64,000 bases of DNA, taken from the NCBI GenBank assembly GCA_000972765.1, contig CP011265.1, positions 3,937,001-4,001,000 of the forward strand. The letters are read 5' to 3'. A program made the translations under genes and the position numbers. Positions 50,012 to 59,119 of the stretch are shown in pieces. The DNA is from Verrucomicrobia bacterium IMCC26134 (lineage in GTDB: Bacteria > Verrucomicrobiota > Verrucomicrobiia > Opitutales > Opitutaceae). The notes beneath the pieces are model-generated. The model was not told the DNA's origin and ran no database searches. It saw only the letters and a program-made list of their open reading frames with translations. How positions within the stretch are numbered: the first letter of the stretch is position 1; the number at the start of each line of letters is the position of its first letter.

Positions 50012-50089
50012 GAAAAATGCTGTCACACAGCAAAACACTCCGTCAATCAAAAACATTTACTTTAGTGTAAAATAGTTTTAACTGAAACC
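50012..50089. promoter_or_regulatory. Divergent control region with palindromic operator
   Basis: 78 bases between two divergent ribbon-helix-helix genes. It holds the palindrome ATGCTGTCACACAGCA (50017-50032) and a TTTAC...GTAAA pair near 50057-50072 next to AT-rich promoter-like DNA. A 24-base segment at 50015-50038 is repeated, inverted and with one mismatch, at 49872-49895. It looks like the lysogeny switch of the prophage. Confidence 0.65.
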
Positions 50090-50434
50090 ATGACCGCAAA
50101 ACGTCCCACCCAACGCGACCCGAAGAAGGTCGCCTTCTCCGTCGCTCTTCCTCGTGCTTTGGTTGCTGAGTTGGAGCATCTCGCCAAGAGTGAAACCCGC
50201 AGCCGCAACGGCCAGATCGAGCGCTTTCTCGCCGAGGCAGTGGCCAAGTATCACGCAGAAAAAGGCCGGCCGGAGCTCTATCCCTTGCCCGAGCCTGATC
50301 TCGACAAGGATATCGCGCCCGAGCCACCTCCGCCTCCCTTCGGCCAGTCGCAGAGCCAATCGAAGAGCGAGTCGCAGAACGATGACGACCTGCCACCGTT
50401 ACCCGCTCCCAAAGCCCCGAAAAAGCGGCGATAA
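50090..50434 (+). CDS. Second ribbon-helix-helix regulator, divergent
   Basis: 114 residues. FSVALPRALVAELEHLAKSETRSRNGQIERFLAEAVAKY is a CopG-like ribbon-helix-helix (about 15-53). A proline-rich and Ser/Gln-rich tail with a basic end (KAPKKRR) follows. It reads toward the right end of the prophage, away from the early operon. It would be the second half of an Arc/Mnt-like pair: one repressor keeps the lytic genes off, the other counters it. The direction of effect is inferred. Confidence 0.75.
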   Translation: MTAKRPTQRDPKKVAFSVALPRALVAELEHLAKSETRSRNGQIERFLAEAVAKYHAEKGRPELYPLPEPDLDKDIAPEPPPPPFGQSQSQSKSESQNDDDLPPLPAPKAPKKRR

Positions 50435-50469
50435 AACAAAACAAACGCAGAACGCTTCACCCTCTACTC

Positions 50470-51732
50470 TCACATCTCGGGTCTCACCAGCCCGACCATT
50501 TTCCCCTCCCCTTCGGGGGAGTCTCTAATTGCCGGACTATGACAGGACGAGACACTTACGGAGTGATTTGCGGAGTCAATCAAATGACCATCCGCGACAA
50601 TAAAAGACCCGTTTTGACCCGAAAAGACGCCAGTTTTGCACGGCTTTTGGTCATGCATTTTCGGCGAGACGAGGGACGGCAGCGACGCGAGGGCCTCGAC
50701 GGTTCGCAGGTGCGAGTTGTCGTTGTAGGTCTTCATGGTCAGGCTAATTTCGCCGTGACGCATCAAACCCATAGCGACCCGAGGTGCTACACCGGACGAA
50801 TTCAAAAGAGTGCAGAAGGTTGCTCGCAAGGCGTGGAAATCGAATCTGCGGCCGTATTCGTCGCGGTAAGGGATGCCAGCGGCGACAAGATCACGCCGAA
50901 AGGTTTTGATGTTGGGAACACGGTTGCGAAACACCCACTCAAACGGCTGCGAATTTTCTGGGATGTAAACTCGCAAAGCCGCCGCCACGTCACGGTGTAG
51001 ATCGTTTTCGGTTGTTTCGCCATTCTTGGAGATCGAACCAGGACAACGCAGGGTCGGGCGCGTGGGGTCTAGGTTGAGATCGCCGACAGTGACGCCGTTG
51101 AGTTCGTGACGACGAAGGCCAGTCAACATCGCGAAGAGATAGACCGTTGATCGATGTTGCGGCGCGGTTTCGAGGAGCTTGCGCAGTTGCTCGACAGTGG
51201 GGACGTAGCGGACGCCGCGAGTCTCGCGAATCTTGATTTTTTGAACAGCTGCGAGCGGGTTGCAGGCGAGCACGCGGGACTTGACGAGCCACGTTAAAAA
51301 CGTGTTCCCGTAGCCGAGCGCGTTATTTGCATATTTAGGCGAAACAGTTGCGCGCCAGACTTCGAAGCTTTGCGCGGTCACATCGGCGCCCGTGATCCAC
51401 TTGCACCGCTTGAGTAGCTGGCCCAACACGACGCGATAAACCCGCACCGTGGCAACAGCACGTCCCTTCGCCTCAACGTGAACGAGAAAGGCCGCCAGAT
51501 GGGGAAGAAGCGGTGCCTTTGACGCCTTGCGCGAGGATTGAAGCGGAGGCATGCCCGCCGCCTCACGCTGGAAATCAATATCCATGGCGCGGGCGCGTTC
51601 CTCTGCGATGTCCTTTTGCGTAAGACCCAGCGAAAGCACGCGAGGGCGCGACCAGTCAGGCAAAGTGAAGCGGCCCGAGTAGAATTTCGACTCCTTGCCA
51701 CGGGAGACGGGTTTGAAGACATGAAAGGGCAT
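50470..51732 (-). CDS. Tyrosine recombinase integrase of element 2
   Basis: 420 residues. The SAM-like core-binding part (LLPHLAAFLVHVEAKGRAVATVRVYRVV onward) precedes the catalytic domain: TGLRRHELNGVTVGDL (first Arg), a Lys in LRCPGSISKNGETTEN, FHALRATFCTLLNSSGV (HxxR) and RHGEISLTMKTYND (H and the Tyr nucleophile). The last ten codons, K-MVGLVRPEM, are encoded by the attachment core and the neighbouring DNA. In a circular form the frame would run on into the 102-codon frame at the far end. The start is the ATG at 51732, ten bases from the excisionase gene. Confidence 0.88.
   Translation of the reverse strand: MPFHVFKPVSRGKESKFYSGRFTLPDWSRPRVLSLGLTQKDIAEERARAMDIDFQREAAGMPPLQSSRKASKAPLLPHLAAFLVHVEAKGRAVATVRVYRVVLGQLLKRCKWITGADVTAQSFEVWRATVSPKYANNALGYGNTFLTWLVKSRVLACNPLAAVQKIKIRETRGVRYVPTVEQLRKLLETAPQHRSTVYLFAMLTGLRRHELNGVTVGDLNLDPTRPTLRCPGSISKNGETTENDLHRDVAAALRVYIPENSQPFEWVFRNRVPNIKTFRRDLVAAGIPYRDEYGRRFDFHALRATFCTLLNSSGVAPRVAMGLMRHGEISLTMKTYNDNSHLRTVEALASLPSLVSPKMHDQKPCKTGVFSGQNGSFIVADGHLIDSANHSVSVSSCHSPAIRDSPEGEGKMVGLVRPEM
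50482..50502 (+). repeat. Middle attachment site between elements 1 and 2
   Basis: 21 bases, CTCACCAGCCCGACCATTTT preceded by T, identical to 54119-54139; the first 19 match the tRNA copy at 19754-19772. It forms the right end of element 1 and the left end of element 2, and it also codes for the end of the element 2 integrase. Confidence 0.85.
50642..50656 (+). repeat. Candidate integrase arm-type site, left
   Basis: GGCTTTTGGTCATGC, identical and in the same orientation to 54036-54050. In the circular form the two copies would flank the core at about 140 and 70 bases. Confidence 0.45.
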
Positions 51733-51741
51733 CGTGAGGTC

Positions 51742-51951
51742 TCAGGCGGTTTGACCGAGCTTGGCGACATAGGCCTCAACCTCGGAAAGCGGAAACCTAG
51801 TTGTGCGGCCGATCTTGCGAGGGCGCGGGAAGTGACCGCGTGCGACCTCGCGAAAGATCGTGCGTTTATCGACTCCGAGGAGTTCGGCGACTTGTTCGAC
51901 GTTGAGCAGTTGGCCGAACGTGAGCACAGGGAGGGGAGATGTATTTTTCAT
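51742..51951 (-). CDS. AlpA-like excisionase / helix-turn-helix protein
   Basis: 69 residues with the HTH_17 order LLNVEQVAELLGVDKRTIFREVARGHFPRPRKIG then TRFPLSEVEAYVA. This is the classical AlpA/excisionase pattern. It is directly upstream of and on the same strand as the integrase, ten bases away, so the two are made together. It probably bends attachment DNA to favour excision, or regulates the integrase. Confidence 0.85.
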   Translation of the reverse strand: MKNTSPLPVLTFGQLLNVEQVAELLGVDKRTIFREVARGHFPRPRKIGRTTRFPLSEVEAYVAKLGQTA

Positions 51952-52237
51952 TTTGATTGAGCGGGGTCAAAGTCGGAGGGAGTTCGAATTTACGCAGTAA
52001 TTTCGGCTTAATGGATTCGTAAAGCCATACGCTGTTATATTTTGCGTAATCTATAGCACGGAAAATACGCTTATTGCAGGTGACGCAAAATCCGTAGGGA
52101 GTGCAAAGTGCTGAAGAATAAACGTTTGGCTTATCGCAAATAGCACAGATACGGCCTGAATTAAGACATTTTAAGACGCCTCAAGCCGTTCCAAGAGCCG
52201 ATCTTACACGAACCCAAATGCAAATGCAGCAAAATAG
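51952..52237. promoter_or_regulatory. AT-rich control region before the excisionase gene
   Basis: 286 bases, clearly lower in GC than the rest. It contains an inverted repeat ATTTTGCGT (52039-52047) / ACGCAAAAT (52083-52091) and related GGAAAATACGC in between. It is the likely promoter region for excisionase and integrase. No RNA gene seen. Confidence 0.45.
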
Positions 52238-52537
52238 CTAAGAGGCCTGAATTCGGAAAATCACGCGGCGAGCGACGAGTTCCGCGACGAGCTCGGGACG
52301 TGCGACAATGTGGTCAGGCGACGGGGTAAGTAATTCCTCGGCACTTCGATTTGGGGGCGGGTTTCCGTCCCATAGAATCGTTGCGGCAACCAGTATGCTG
52401 CCGTGTGAGCAAACGAGGCTTGCCCAGCAAACGCCGGGGGTATCGTTGACGCCCGAACGCGCGCATATGCGGCGAAAATCAGGCTCAAAGGTCGCGTGAT
52501 ATTTGTTCAGTTTCTTTTGGATTTTATCGTGATTCAT
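52238..52537 (-). CDS. Hypothetical protein coupled to Rep
   Basis: 99 residues from MNHDKIQKKLNKYHATFEPD, then CARSGVNDTPGVCWASLVCSHGSILVAATILWDGN and a helical end. The ATG overlaps the rep stop (ATGA), which fixes the start. No motif I recognise. Co-expression suggests a replication or copy-control partner. Confidence 0.55.
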   Translation of the reverse strand: MNHDKIQKKLNKYHATFEPDFRRICARSGVNDTPGVCWASLVCSHGSILVAATILWDGNPPPNRSAEELLTPSPDHIVARPELVAELVARRVIFRIQAS

Positions 52538-53445
52538 AGAGGAGAGAGTTTGGAAATATGGCAGATGACAGAAGAGCGCATGGCCTCGAGTATCCGTGCA
52601 GGGATGTCGCCCACCATGAGACGGAGAAGGTTGCCGCGATGGAAATGACGCGGCGACGGCCGGCGAACCGGCGAAGGCACAACTGAAAAACACGAAGGCA
52701 AAACGCCTCCGTTCGACGCTTTGATTTTCGCGATCATTTCCGCATCTTGCCTAGCCTCTGCCGTGCGTTGCCGTCGCATCCTGTCCGCAACGTCCCACTT
52801 TCGGAGGAAACGAAGAAATGCGACGTGCTGTCTGGCGGTCAGATCGAAGACGGCCGGTAATCGGTCGACGTATTTTTCACGGTTCCAGATGCCCCACTGT
52901 TTTCCGAGCCAGCCGAGCTGTGCGATTTTGTGCTTTCCGTCATGGAGGCCCATGTAAACGGCCCATCCGGCTTCGTCCTGGTTGATCGCCTTCGAGTAAA
53001 CGGCGTGCTCGAAAGCTAGGACGTCATTTTGTTCTTCCGTTGCGCGAAGCCAAAGAGTGCGAACGTCGTTCACTGACTCCGAAGCGGGCAACCAAAAGGC
53101 CACGTGCAAATGTGGGGTTTTTCTTTTCTGTAGCTCGACACGCCAGACGCCAGCGAACCCAGCGCGCTTAACCGATTGCCGAAAGCGCATGCAGATAGCC
53201 CGCCACTCGTTGGGGGAATAAATCGCGTGCGTGGTCAACGTGACGGCAAAAAGCGACATCCCAAAAACGTGCTTTGTCATGAACCATTCACGAAGGCGGC
53301 GCGCCGCCTTGTGCGAAAACGTGGTTATGTCGCCCCGCTCGTCGCAGTCTGGCGGCTCCGCTTTGCTTAATCCACCCTTCCGGACTCGAAGCCCAGATGG
53401 GTAGATTTCAATGCGAAAATCGGGACTCGCAAGTTGTTGATTCAC
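52534..53445 (-). CDS. HUH-type replication initiator (Rep)
   Basis: 303 residues. SLFAVTLTTHAIYSPNEW gives the first motif (about 78-95), TPHLHVAFWLP the HUH metal-binding motif (two His around a hydrophobic residue; about 128-138), and WAVYMGLHDGKHKIAQLG a Tyr/Lys motif for the nicking tyrosine (about 178-195). A basic helical C-terminus follows (RFLRKWDVADRMRRQRTAEARQD). Such proteins nick one strand and start rolling-circle copying, as in small plasmids and ssDNA phages. The nicking tyrosine could be Y182 by count, unverified. Confidence 0.78.
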   Translation of the reverse strand: MNQQLASPDFRIEIYPSGLRVRKGGLSKAEPPDCDERGDITTFSHKAARRLREWFMTKHVFGMSLFAVTLTTHAIYSPNEWRAICMRFRQSVKRAGFAGVWRVELQKRKTPHLHVAFWLPASESVNDVRTLWLRATEEQNDVLAFEHAVYSKAINQDEAGWAVYMGLHDGKHKIAQLGWLGKQWGIWNREKYVDRLPAVFDLTARQHVAFLRFLRKWDVADRMRRQRTAEARQDAEMIAKIKASNGGVLPSCFSVVPSPVRRPSPRHFHRGNLLRLMVGDIPARILEAMRSSVICHISKLSPL

Positions 53446-53827
53446 AGGGATGTCCCCGTATGGAGACTATACCAAGAGGGAAACGGCCCTGTTTCGCGCT
53501 TGGCGCTGCGCGCCGTCGCGCCGCGCCCGCGCCCGAATCGGAGGCCGTCCGGCGCGACCGCTGCGCGGTCGCATCCGGCCCGCCTTCCGCTTCGTAGCTC
53601 TTCGGCGCTGCGAAAATGGAAACGGCTGCGGCGTTGGAAGCGTCCACAGTTTGCGTCCACTGGTTCTAATCGACGGGGCGCGCCTCGCGGCGCGTGGGTA
53701 TCCCCTAATCCCCGCTTTGCGGTGATTGCCAAGCATTCCGCCTCTGGCGGGGTTCCTAGAAAAACTTTATCAAACCCACGCGACGACGCAGCCAGGACGA
53801 ACGAAGCGCATCCCCAAAAGATACCAC
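53446..53827. other. Hairpin-rich non-coding region, candidate replication origin
   Basis: 382 bases, very GC-rich. It holds a perfect 8-base stem with a 3-base loop at 53554-53572 (GCGACCGC/GCGGTCGC) and a second 6-base stem near 53685-53700 (CGCGCC/GGCGCG). Open frames across it on both strands have no sensible protein. It lies directly upstream of rep, where a double-strand origin is expected. Confidence 0.5.
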
Positions 53828-54136
53828 TCATTTGCAGACCTCCTTCGCTAAATCCACGGCAAGCAGAGACTCGACTTTTTCGAGGGTGGCTCGGGACGCC
53901 TCCGCAAATAGGGTCTCGATAATCGGAGCGGTGTCGTGTGCGTATTCGCGAAAAAGCGCGACGAGGAGGACACGGCGCCTATTGTCAGCTTCAGTCAGTT
54001 GGAGACGCAGAGCGTCTATTTGAGCATTTTTTTCGGGCTTTTGGTCATGCGCTTTCATGGATGGCGAGTTATGCAACTGCCATTCAGCGATTTGCTTAGG
54101 TGGTTCGATTGCTTCGAATCTCACCAGCCCGACCAT
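53828..54136 (-). CDS. 102-codon frame beginning in the attachment core, probable integrase tail in the circular form
   Basis: The frame reads MVGLVRFEAIEPPKQIAEWQ and goes on with a helical, charged body (AQIDALRLQLTEADNRRRVLL, then ATLEKVESLLAVDLAKEV). Its first six codons are the attachment core and are the same six codons, in the same frame, as MVGLVR near the integrase C-terminus. It has no promoter of its own in the integrated state. An internal ATG at 54058 could make a 76-residue protein. Most simply it is the 3' part of the integrase gene in the excised circle. Confidence 0.5.
   Translation of the reverse strand: MVGLVRFEAIEPPKQIAEWQLHNSPSMKAHDQKPEKNAQIDALRLQLTEADNRRRVLLVALFREYAHDTAPIIETLFAEASRATLEKVESLLAVDLAKEVCK
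54036..54050 (+). repeat. Candidate integrase arm-type site, right
   Basis: GGCTTTTGGTCATGC, the second copy of 50642-50656, 69 bases inside the right core. Confidence 0.45.
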
Positions 54137-54139
54137 TTT
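54113..54139 (+). repeat. attR: displaced tRNA-Pro 3' end
   Basis: TTCGAA through CCATTTT. The first 25 bases equal 19748-19772 and bases 54119-54139 equal 50482-50502. It marks the right end of mobile DNA and is followed by the original host tRNA terminator. Confidence 0.85.
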
Positions 54140-54152
54140 CAGGAAAAATAAG

Positions 54153-54177
54153 CCACCTTTTCGGAGGTGGTTTTTTT
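54153..54177 (+). terminator. Original tRNA-Pro terminator
   Basis: CCACCT (54153-54158) pairs with AGGTGG (54165-54170), followed by seven T. Before integration it would have lain directly after tRNA-Pro. Confidence 0.75.
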
Positions 54178-54213
54178 GTGCCCGGTGCGGATAGCTGCGG
54201 CCAGGTTATCCAA

Positions 54214-54247
54214 ATAAAAAACCGCGCCCCGGTGAGGAGCGCGGCTT
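54214..54247 (-). terminator. Terminator after argG
   Basis: CCGCGC (54222-54227) pairs with GCGCGG (54239-54244) and on the minus strand a run of T follows. It lies just beyond the argG stop. Confidence 0.7.
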
Positions 54248-54283
54248 GAGCGGGCAGTTGGTATGAGCGGCGAGGCGCCGGGC

Positions 54284-55510
<1,227 letters not shown>

Positions 55511-55730
55511 GGATAAAGAGGTTCTTTTGTTGGAGAACGCGCCGTGGTCGGGCAAAGCAAAACGGAAGCGCCTCAAACCGAAAACCGCGAAGTGGCGCCG
55601 AATAGGGGTCTTGAGGTGAAATTGAAGCGGGCGTATTTACTCACGAGGCGCACAGCGCGACGAGCGGCCCCGGGACCTCTTCGGCCGGCGTAACGACCGG
55701 CCGATCTCGCTCTGATTTTCCCTTTCGGGC

Positions 55731-56672
55731 TTACGCCTGCGCCAGAGTGGCCATGATGGCCTTTTGCACGTGGAGCCGGTTCTCGGCTTGATCGAAGATA
55801 ATGGAGCGGGGCAAATCCAGGACCGCCTGTTGCACCTCCTCGCCGGGGTGGGCGGGCAGGCAGTGCATAAAATAGGCGTCGGGTTTGGCGGCGGCGAAAA
55901 GACCGGCGGTCACGCTGTAAGGCCCCATGAGCTCGAGACGTTCCTTTTTCTCCTCCTCCTTGCCCATGCTCACCCAGACGTCGGTGTAAACCACGTCGGC
56001 ATCTTTGACTGCCTGATAGGGATCGGTGGTGAACTCATATTTTCCGGCGTAGCCTTCGGCTGCGAGGAAGGTCTGGAACTCCGGCGTGGGCGCGAAGCCG
56101 GCGGGGCCGGCGAGGCTGATTTTCATGCCGAAAAGGTTGGCGCCGAGAATCCAAGAGTTGGCCATATTGCAGGCGGTATCGCCGAGGAAGGCGATCTTGC
56201 GCCCCTTCAAGGAGGCCAGCAGATCGCCGCCCGGAGCGGCCCAACGCTCGGCCATGGTGAAGGCGTCGGTGTAGATCTGGCAGGGATGCAGGAAATCCGT
56301 GAGGGCATTGATGACCGGGATGGTGCCTGAGGCGGCTAGACGCTCGACCTCGGATTGCTCGTAGGTGCGCACGACGAGTCCGTGCACGAAACGGGAGAGC
56401 ACCTGGGCGGTGTCCTCGACGGACTCGCCGCGGCCGAGTTGGATATCGTTTTTGTTAAGAAAGAGGGGGTTGCCGCCGAGCTCATGGATGCCCACCTCGA
56501 AGGAGACTCGCGTGCGGGTGCTGCTCTTGGAGAAGATCATCGCCCAGGTCTGCTGTGCGAGTGGGCGTGCGCGGTCGGGCTGTCCGCGGTTGGTCTTTAG
56601 ATCGCGGGCGAGGGCGAATATCCGGGAGACTTCTGGCGGGGTGAAGTCCGTCTCTTTCAGGAAGTGCTTCAT
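55731..56672 (-). CDS. argF: Ornithine carbamoyltransferase
   Basis: 313 residues. It makes citrulline from ornithine and carbamoyl phosphate. SKSSTRTRVSFEVGIHELGG binds carbamoyl phosphate, LTDFLHPCQI and YTDVWVSMGKEEEKKER lie in the active site, and YFMHCLPAHPGEEV binds ornithine (HCLP motif). It lies between argD and argG in a leftward arginine cluster. Confidence 0.95.
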   Translation of the reverse strand: MKHFLKETDFTPPEVSRIFALARDLKTNRGQPDRARPLAQQTWAMIFSKSSTRTRVSFEVGIHELGGNPLFLNKNDIQLGRGESVEDTAQVLSRFVHGLVVRTYEQSEVERLAASGTIPVINALTDFLHPCQIYTDAFTMAERWAAPGGDLLASLKGRKIAFLGDTACNMANSWILGANLFGMKISLAGPAGFAPTPEFQTFLAAEGYAGKYEFTTDPYQAVKDADVVYTDVWVSMGKEEEKKERLELMGPYSVTAGLFAAAKPDAYFMHCLPAHPGEEVQQAVLDLPRSIIFDQAENRLHVQKAIMATLAQA

Positions 56673-56789
56673 GTAATGAAGCGAGTGTGCATAAACCCCG
56701 CCATGGCGCGCGACGAGGGTAAATTTAGGCCGTCGCCGAAACGTATCTTAAGATGCCTGACCTGCTGGGCGGGCCTGATTCGGAGAGGC

Positions 56790-58010
56790 TCAGGCTTTCG
56801 CGGCGAGCACGGAGCGCAGGATGCGGACCGATTCGGCGAGATCTTCAACGCTGGTGTTGAGCGGAGGCAGCAGACGGACGACGTTGCCTCCTGCCAGAGG
56901 CGCGAGCAGGCCGGCTTCGCGCAAGGCGGCTACGTAGGGCACGACATCGGTGGTGAATTGCAGGCCGACCATGTAGCCGTGGCCCCGCAGGCCGGTCATT
57001 TGCGCGGGGAATTCCGCGGCCAGGGCATGCAAAGCGGCGTGCCACGGACCGCTGGCACGGGCGACGTGTTCACAGAGCTTTTCGTGTTCGATCACGTCGA
57101 GGGTGGCCAGTGCGGCGGCGCAGGCCAGAGGGGTGCCGCCGAAGGTCGTGCCGTGCATGCCGGGTTGGAAAAGCTCGCAGGAGCCCTCGCCGATCCAGAT
57201 GGCGCCGATGGGGAAGCCGCCGCCAAGACCCTTGGCCATACCGATGGCGTCAGGGCGCACGCCGGCGTGGTCGAAGGCGTAGAAGCGTCCGGTGCGGCCG
57301 ATGCCGCATTGCACCTCGTCCAGCATCAGCAGGAGGTTGTGTTTGTTGCAGAGTGCACGCAGGCCGAGCAAGAACTCGGTGGTGGCGGGATGCACGCCGC
57401 CCTCACCCTGGATGGTCTCGACGAATATCGCGGCGGTGTTCTCGTCAATCAGGGCCTCGAAGGAGGCGAGATTGTTGAACTCGCCAAAGGCGAAGCCGTC
57501 GAGCAGGGGGCGGAAGCCTTTTTGGATCTTTTCCTGCGGGGTGGCGCTCATCCCGCCGAAAGTGCGGCCGTGAAAAGCGCTCTGGGCGCAGATGACTTTG
57601 TAGCATTTACCCTCGACCCCGGACTTCCGGATGCCGTGCAGACGGGCGAGTTTGAGCAGGCCTTCATTGGCCTCGGCGCCGCTGTTGCAGAAAAAGACCC
57701 GGCCCGGGCCGGCGTAGCCGACGAGGCGGCGGGCGAGCTCGCCCTGGAGCGGGTTGCGGAAGAGGTTGCTCGTGTGGGTGAGCTGCGCGGCCTGCGCCTG
57801 CACCGCCGCCACCCAATGCGGGTGGGCGTGACCGAGGGCGTTGACGGCGATGCCGGAGCTGAAATCGAGGAAACGGCGGCCGGTATCGTCCCATACGCGC
57901 GTGCCCTCGCCGCGCACCAGGGTGAGCGCGGGACGGCCGTAGTTTTTTAAAACATACGCGTCATATAACTCGGCGGTGCTTGGGCGGGTGATTTCGGGAA
58001 GCGTGCTCAT
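56790..58010 (-). CDS. argD: Acetylornithine aminotransferase
   Basis: 406 residues of a class III PLP aminotransferase. FLDFSSGIAVNALGHAHPHW, VFFCNSGAEANEGLLKLAR, AFHGRTFGGMSATPQ, LLMLDEVQCGIGRTGRF and GIGMAKGLGGGFPIGA (PLP lysine) are all in place. It converts N-acetylglutamate semialdehyde to N-acetylornithine. Lies between argB and argF on the same strand. Confidence 0.95.
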   Translation of the reverse strand: MSTLPEITRPSTAELYDAYVLKNYGRPALTLVRGEGTRVWDDTGRRFLDFSSGIAVNALGHAHPHWVAAVQAQAAQLTHTSNLFRNPLQGELARRLVGYAGPGRVFFCNSGAEANEGLLKLARLHGIRKSGVEGKCYKVICAQSAFHGRTFGGMSATPQEKIQKGFRPLLDGFAFGEFNNLASFEALIDENTAAIFVETIQGEGGVHPATTEFLLGLRALCNKHNLLLMLDEVQCGIGRTGRFYAFDHAGVRPDAIGMAKGLGGGFPIGAIWIGEGSCELFQPGMHGTTFGGTPLACAAALATLDVIEHEKLCEHVARASGPWHAALHALAAEFPAQMTGLRGHGYMVGLQFTTDVVPYVAALREAGLLAPLAGGNVVRLLPPLNTSVEDLAESVRILRSVLAAKA

Positions 58011-58121
58011 GGGACGGAAACGGGAGGTTGCGACCGGCGTCCGGGTTTTGCGAATGCGAAAACGCCGCCGCCGCGATGCCTCGTAGAGGGCAAGTCAAAC
58101 GACTTGCCCCTCTACGAGAGC

Positions 58122-59054
58122 TTAACCGTGGACGATTTCCGTTCCGATGCCTTGATCGGTAAAAATCTCCAGCAGGAGCGAGTGAGGCAGGCGGCCGTCG
58201 ATGAAGTGGACGCGTTGCACGCCTTCGTTGAGGGCGCGGACGGCGCTGAGCACCTTGGGGCGCATGCCCTTGTCGATCACGCCGGATTGCCTGAGGCCGT
58301 CCACTTGGGAGATTTTGAGCGAAGAAATGAGCGTGGCGGGGTCGGGGGGCGCGGACAGCAGGCCGGGGACGTCGCTCATGTAAACCAGGCGGCGGGCGCG
58401 GAGGGCGGCGGCTACGCGGCCGGCGACGAGGTCGGCATTCACGTTATAGGGGCGTCCATCCGAGCCCTCGGCCACGGGAGATATAACGGGGACGAAGCCC
58501 TCGGAGATTTCTTTTTTGATGAGCTTCACCTTTACCTCGGTGACCTCGCCGACGTAGCCGAGATCGACGGTCTTGCCGTCGTCATCCACGGTGAGTTTTT
58601 CGCAGACCAGCACGCTGTCGCCGACGATTCCCTTGGGTTTTGCGCCGGCGAGGGCGATGGCGTCGCAGACGTCTTTGTTGACGACCTCGTCGAGAGTTTT
58701 TTTCACGATGGCGACGGTGGCCTCGTCGGTCACGCGCATGCCGTTGGGGGCGAAGTGCGACTTGAGGCCGCTCTGCTCCATGGCCTTGGTGATGGCCTTG
58801 CCGCCGCCGTGAACGACGACGACGTTGATGCCGCAGGCGGCGAGGAACGCGATGTCGTAGGCGACGCGATTGCGCACCTGCGGGTCTGGGTCATCCATGA
58901 AGCTTCCGCCGTATTTGACGACGAAAGTGGAGCCGCGGAAATCTTGGATATAGGGCAAGGCCTCGAGGAGGACCTTGGCTTTTGCGGTGATATCGGAAAC
59001 GTTCATCAGTTGGACTTGGGTTTCGGGTAAATCACCCTGCGCCGGCATTGCCAT
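58122..59054 (-). CDS. argB: Acetylglutamate kinase
   Basis: 310 residues. [63 protein letters not shown] and [11 protein letters not shown] mark the amino-acid kinase fold with its N-acetylglutamate pocket. It makes N-acetylglutamyl phosphate, the second arginine step. A start at [11 protein letters not shown] (59006) is an alternative that removes 16 residues. The argJ gene is divergent, 65 bases away, so this gap holds both promoters. Confidence 0.94.
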   Translation of the reverse strand: MAMPAQGDLPETQVQLMNVSDITAKAKVLLEALPYIQDFRGSTFVVKYGGSFMDDPDPQVRNRVAYDIAFLAACGINVVVVHGGGKAITKAMEQSGLKSHFAPNGMRVTDEATVAIVKKTLDEVVNKDVCDAIALAGAKPKGIVGDSVLVCEKLTVDDDGKTVDLGYVGEVTEVKVKLIKKEISEGFVPVISPVAEGSDGRPYNVNADLVAGRVAAALRARRLVYMSDVPGLLSAPPDPATLISSLKISQVDGLRQSGVIDKGMRPKVLSAVRALNEGVQRVHFIDGRLPHSLLLEIFTDQGIGTEIVHG

Positions 59055-59119
59055 AACAATCTCTGTGACAAGTTCCCGTATTTAGCTTCAGGCGCTAAAA
59101 TCGGCTTCACTCCGCGCCC

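Larger units (their letters stand above)
50482..54139. mobile_element. Element 2: 3.7-kb integrative element with HUH Rep
   Basis: Bounded by identical 21-base cores. Gene content is only integrase, AlpA-like excisionase, a 99-residue protein, an HUH replication initiator, a hairpin-rich non-coding region and a 102-codon frame beginning in the right core. No capsid, conjugation or cargo gene is present. It could be a cryptic rolling-circle plasmid with an integrase, or a phage satellite living on the neighbouring prophage. Base composition is lower in GC than the prophage in parts (51950-52250). Confidence 0.75.

Noticed and set aside
50503..50520. GC hairpin beside the middle attachment site as a terminator
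   Set aside because: The stem CTCCCC/GGGGAG is present but no clear T run follows on either strand.
53434..53922. 162-codon plus-strand frame in element 2
   Set aside because: Arginine/proline-rich, lies over hairpins, and has no motif; more likely an origin region.
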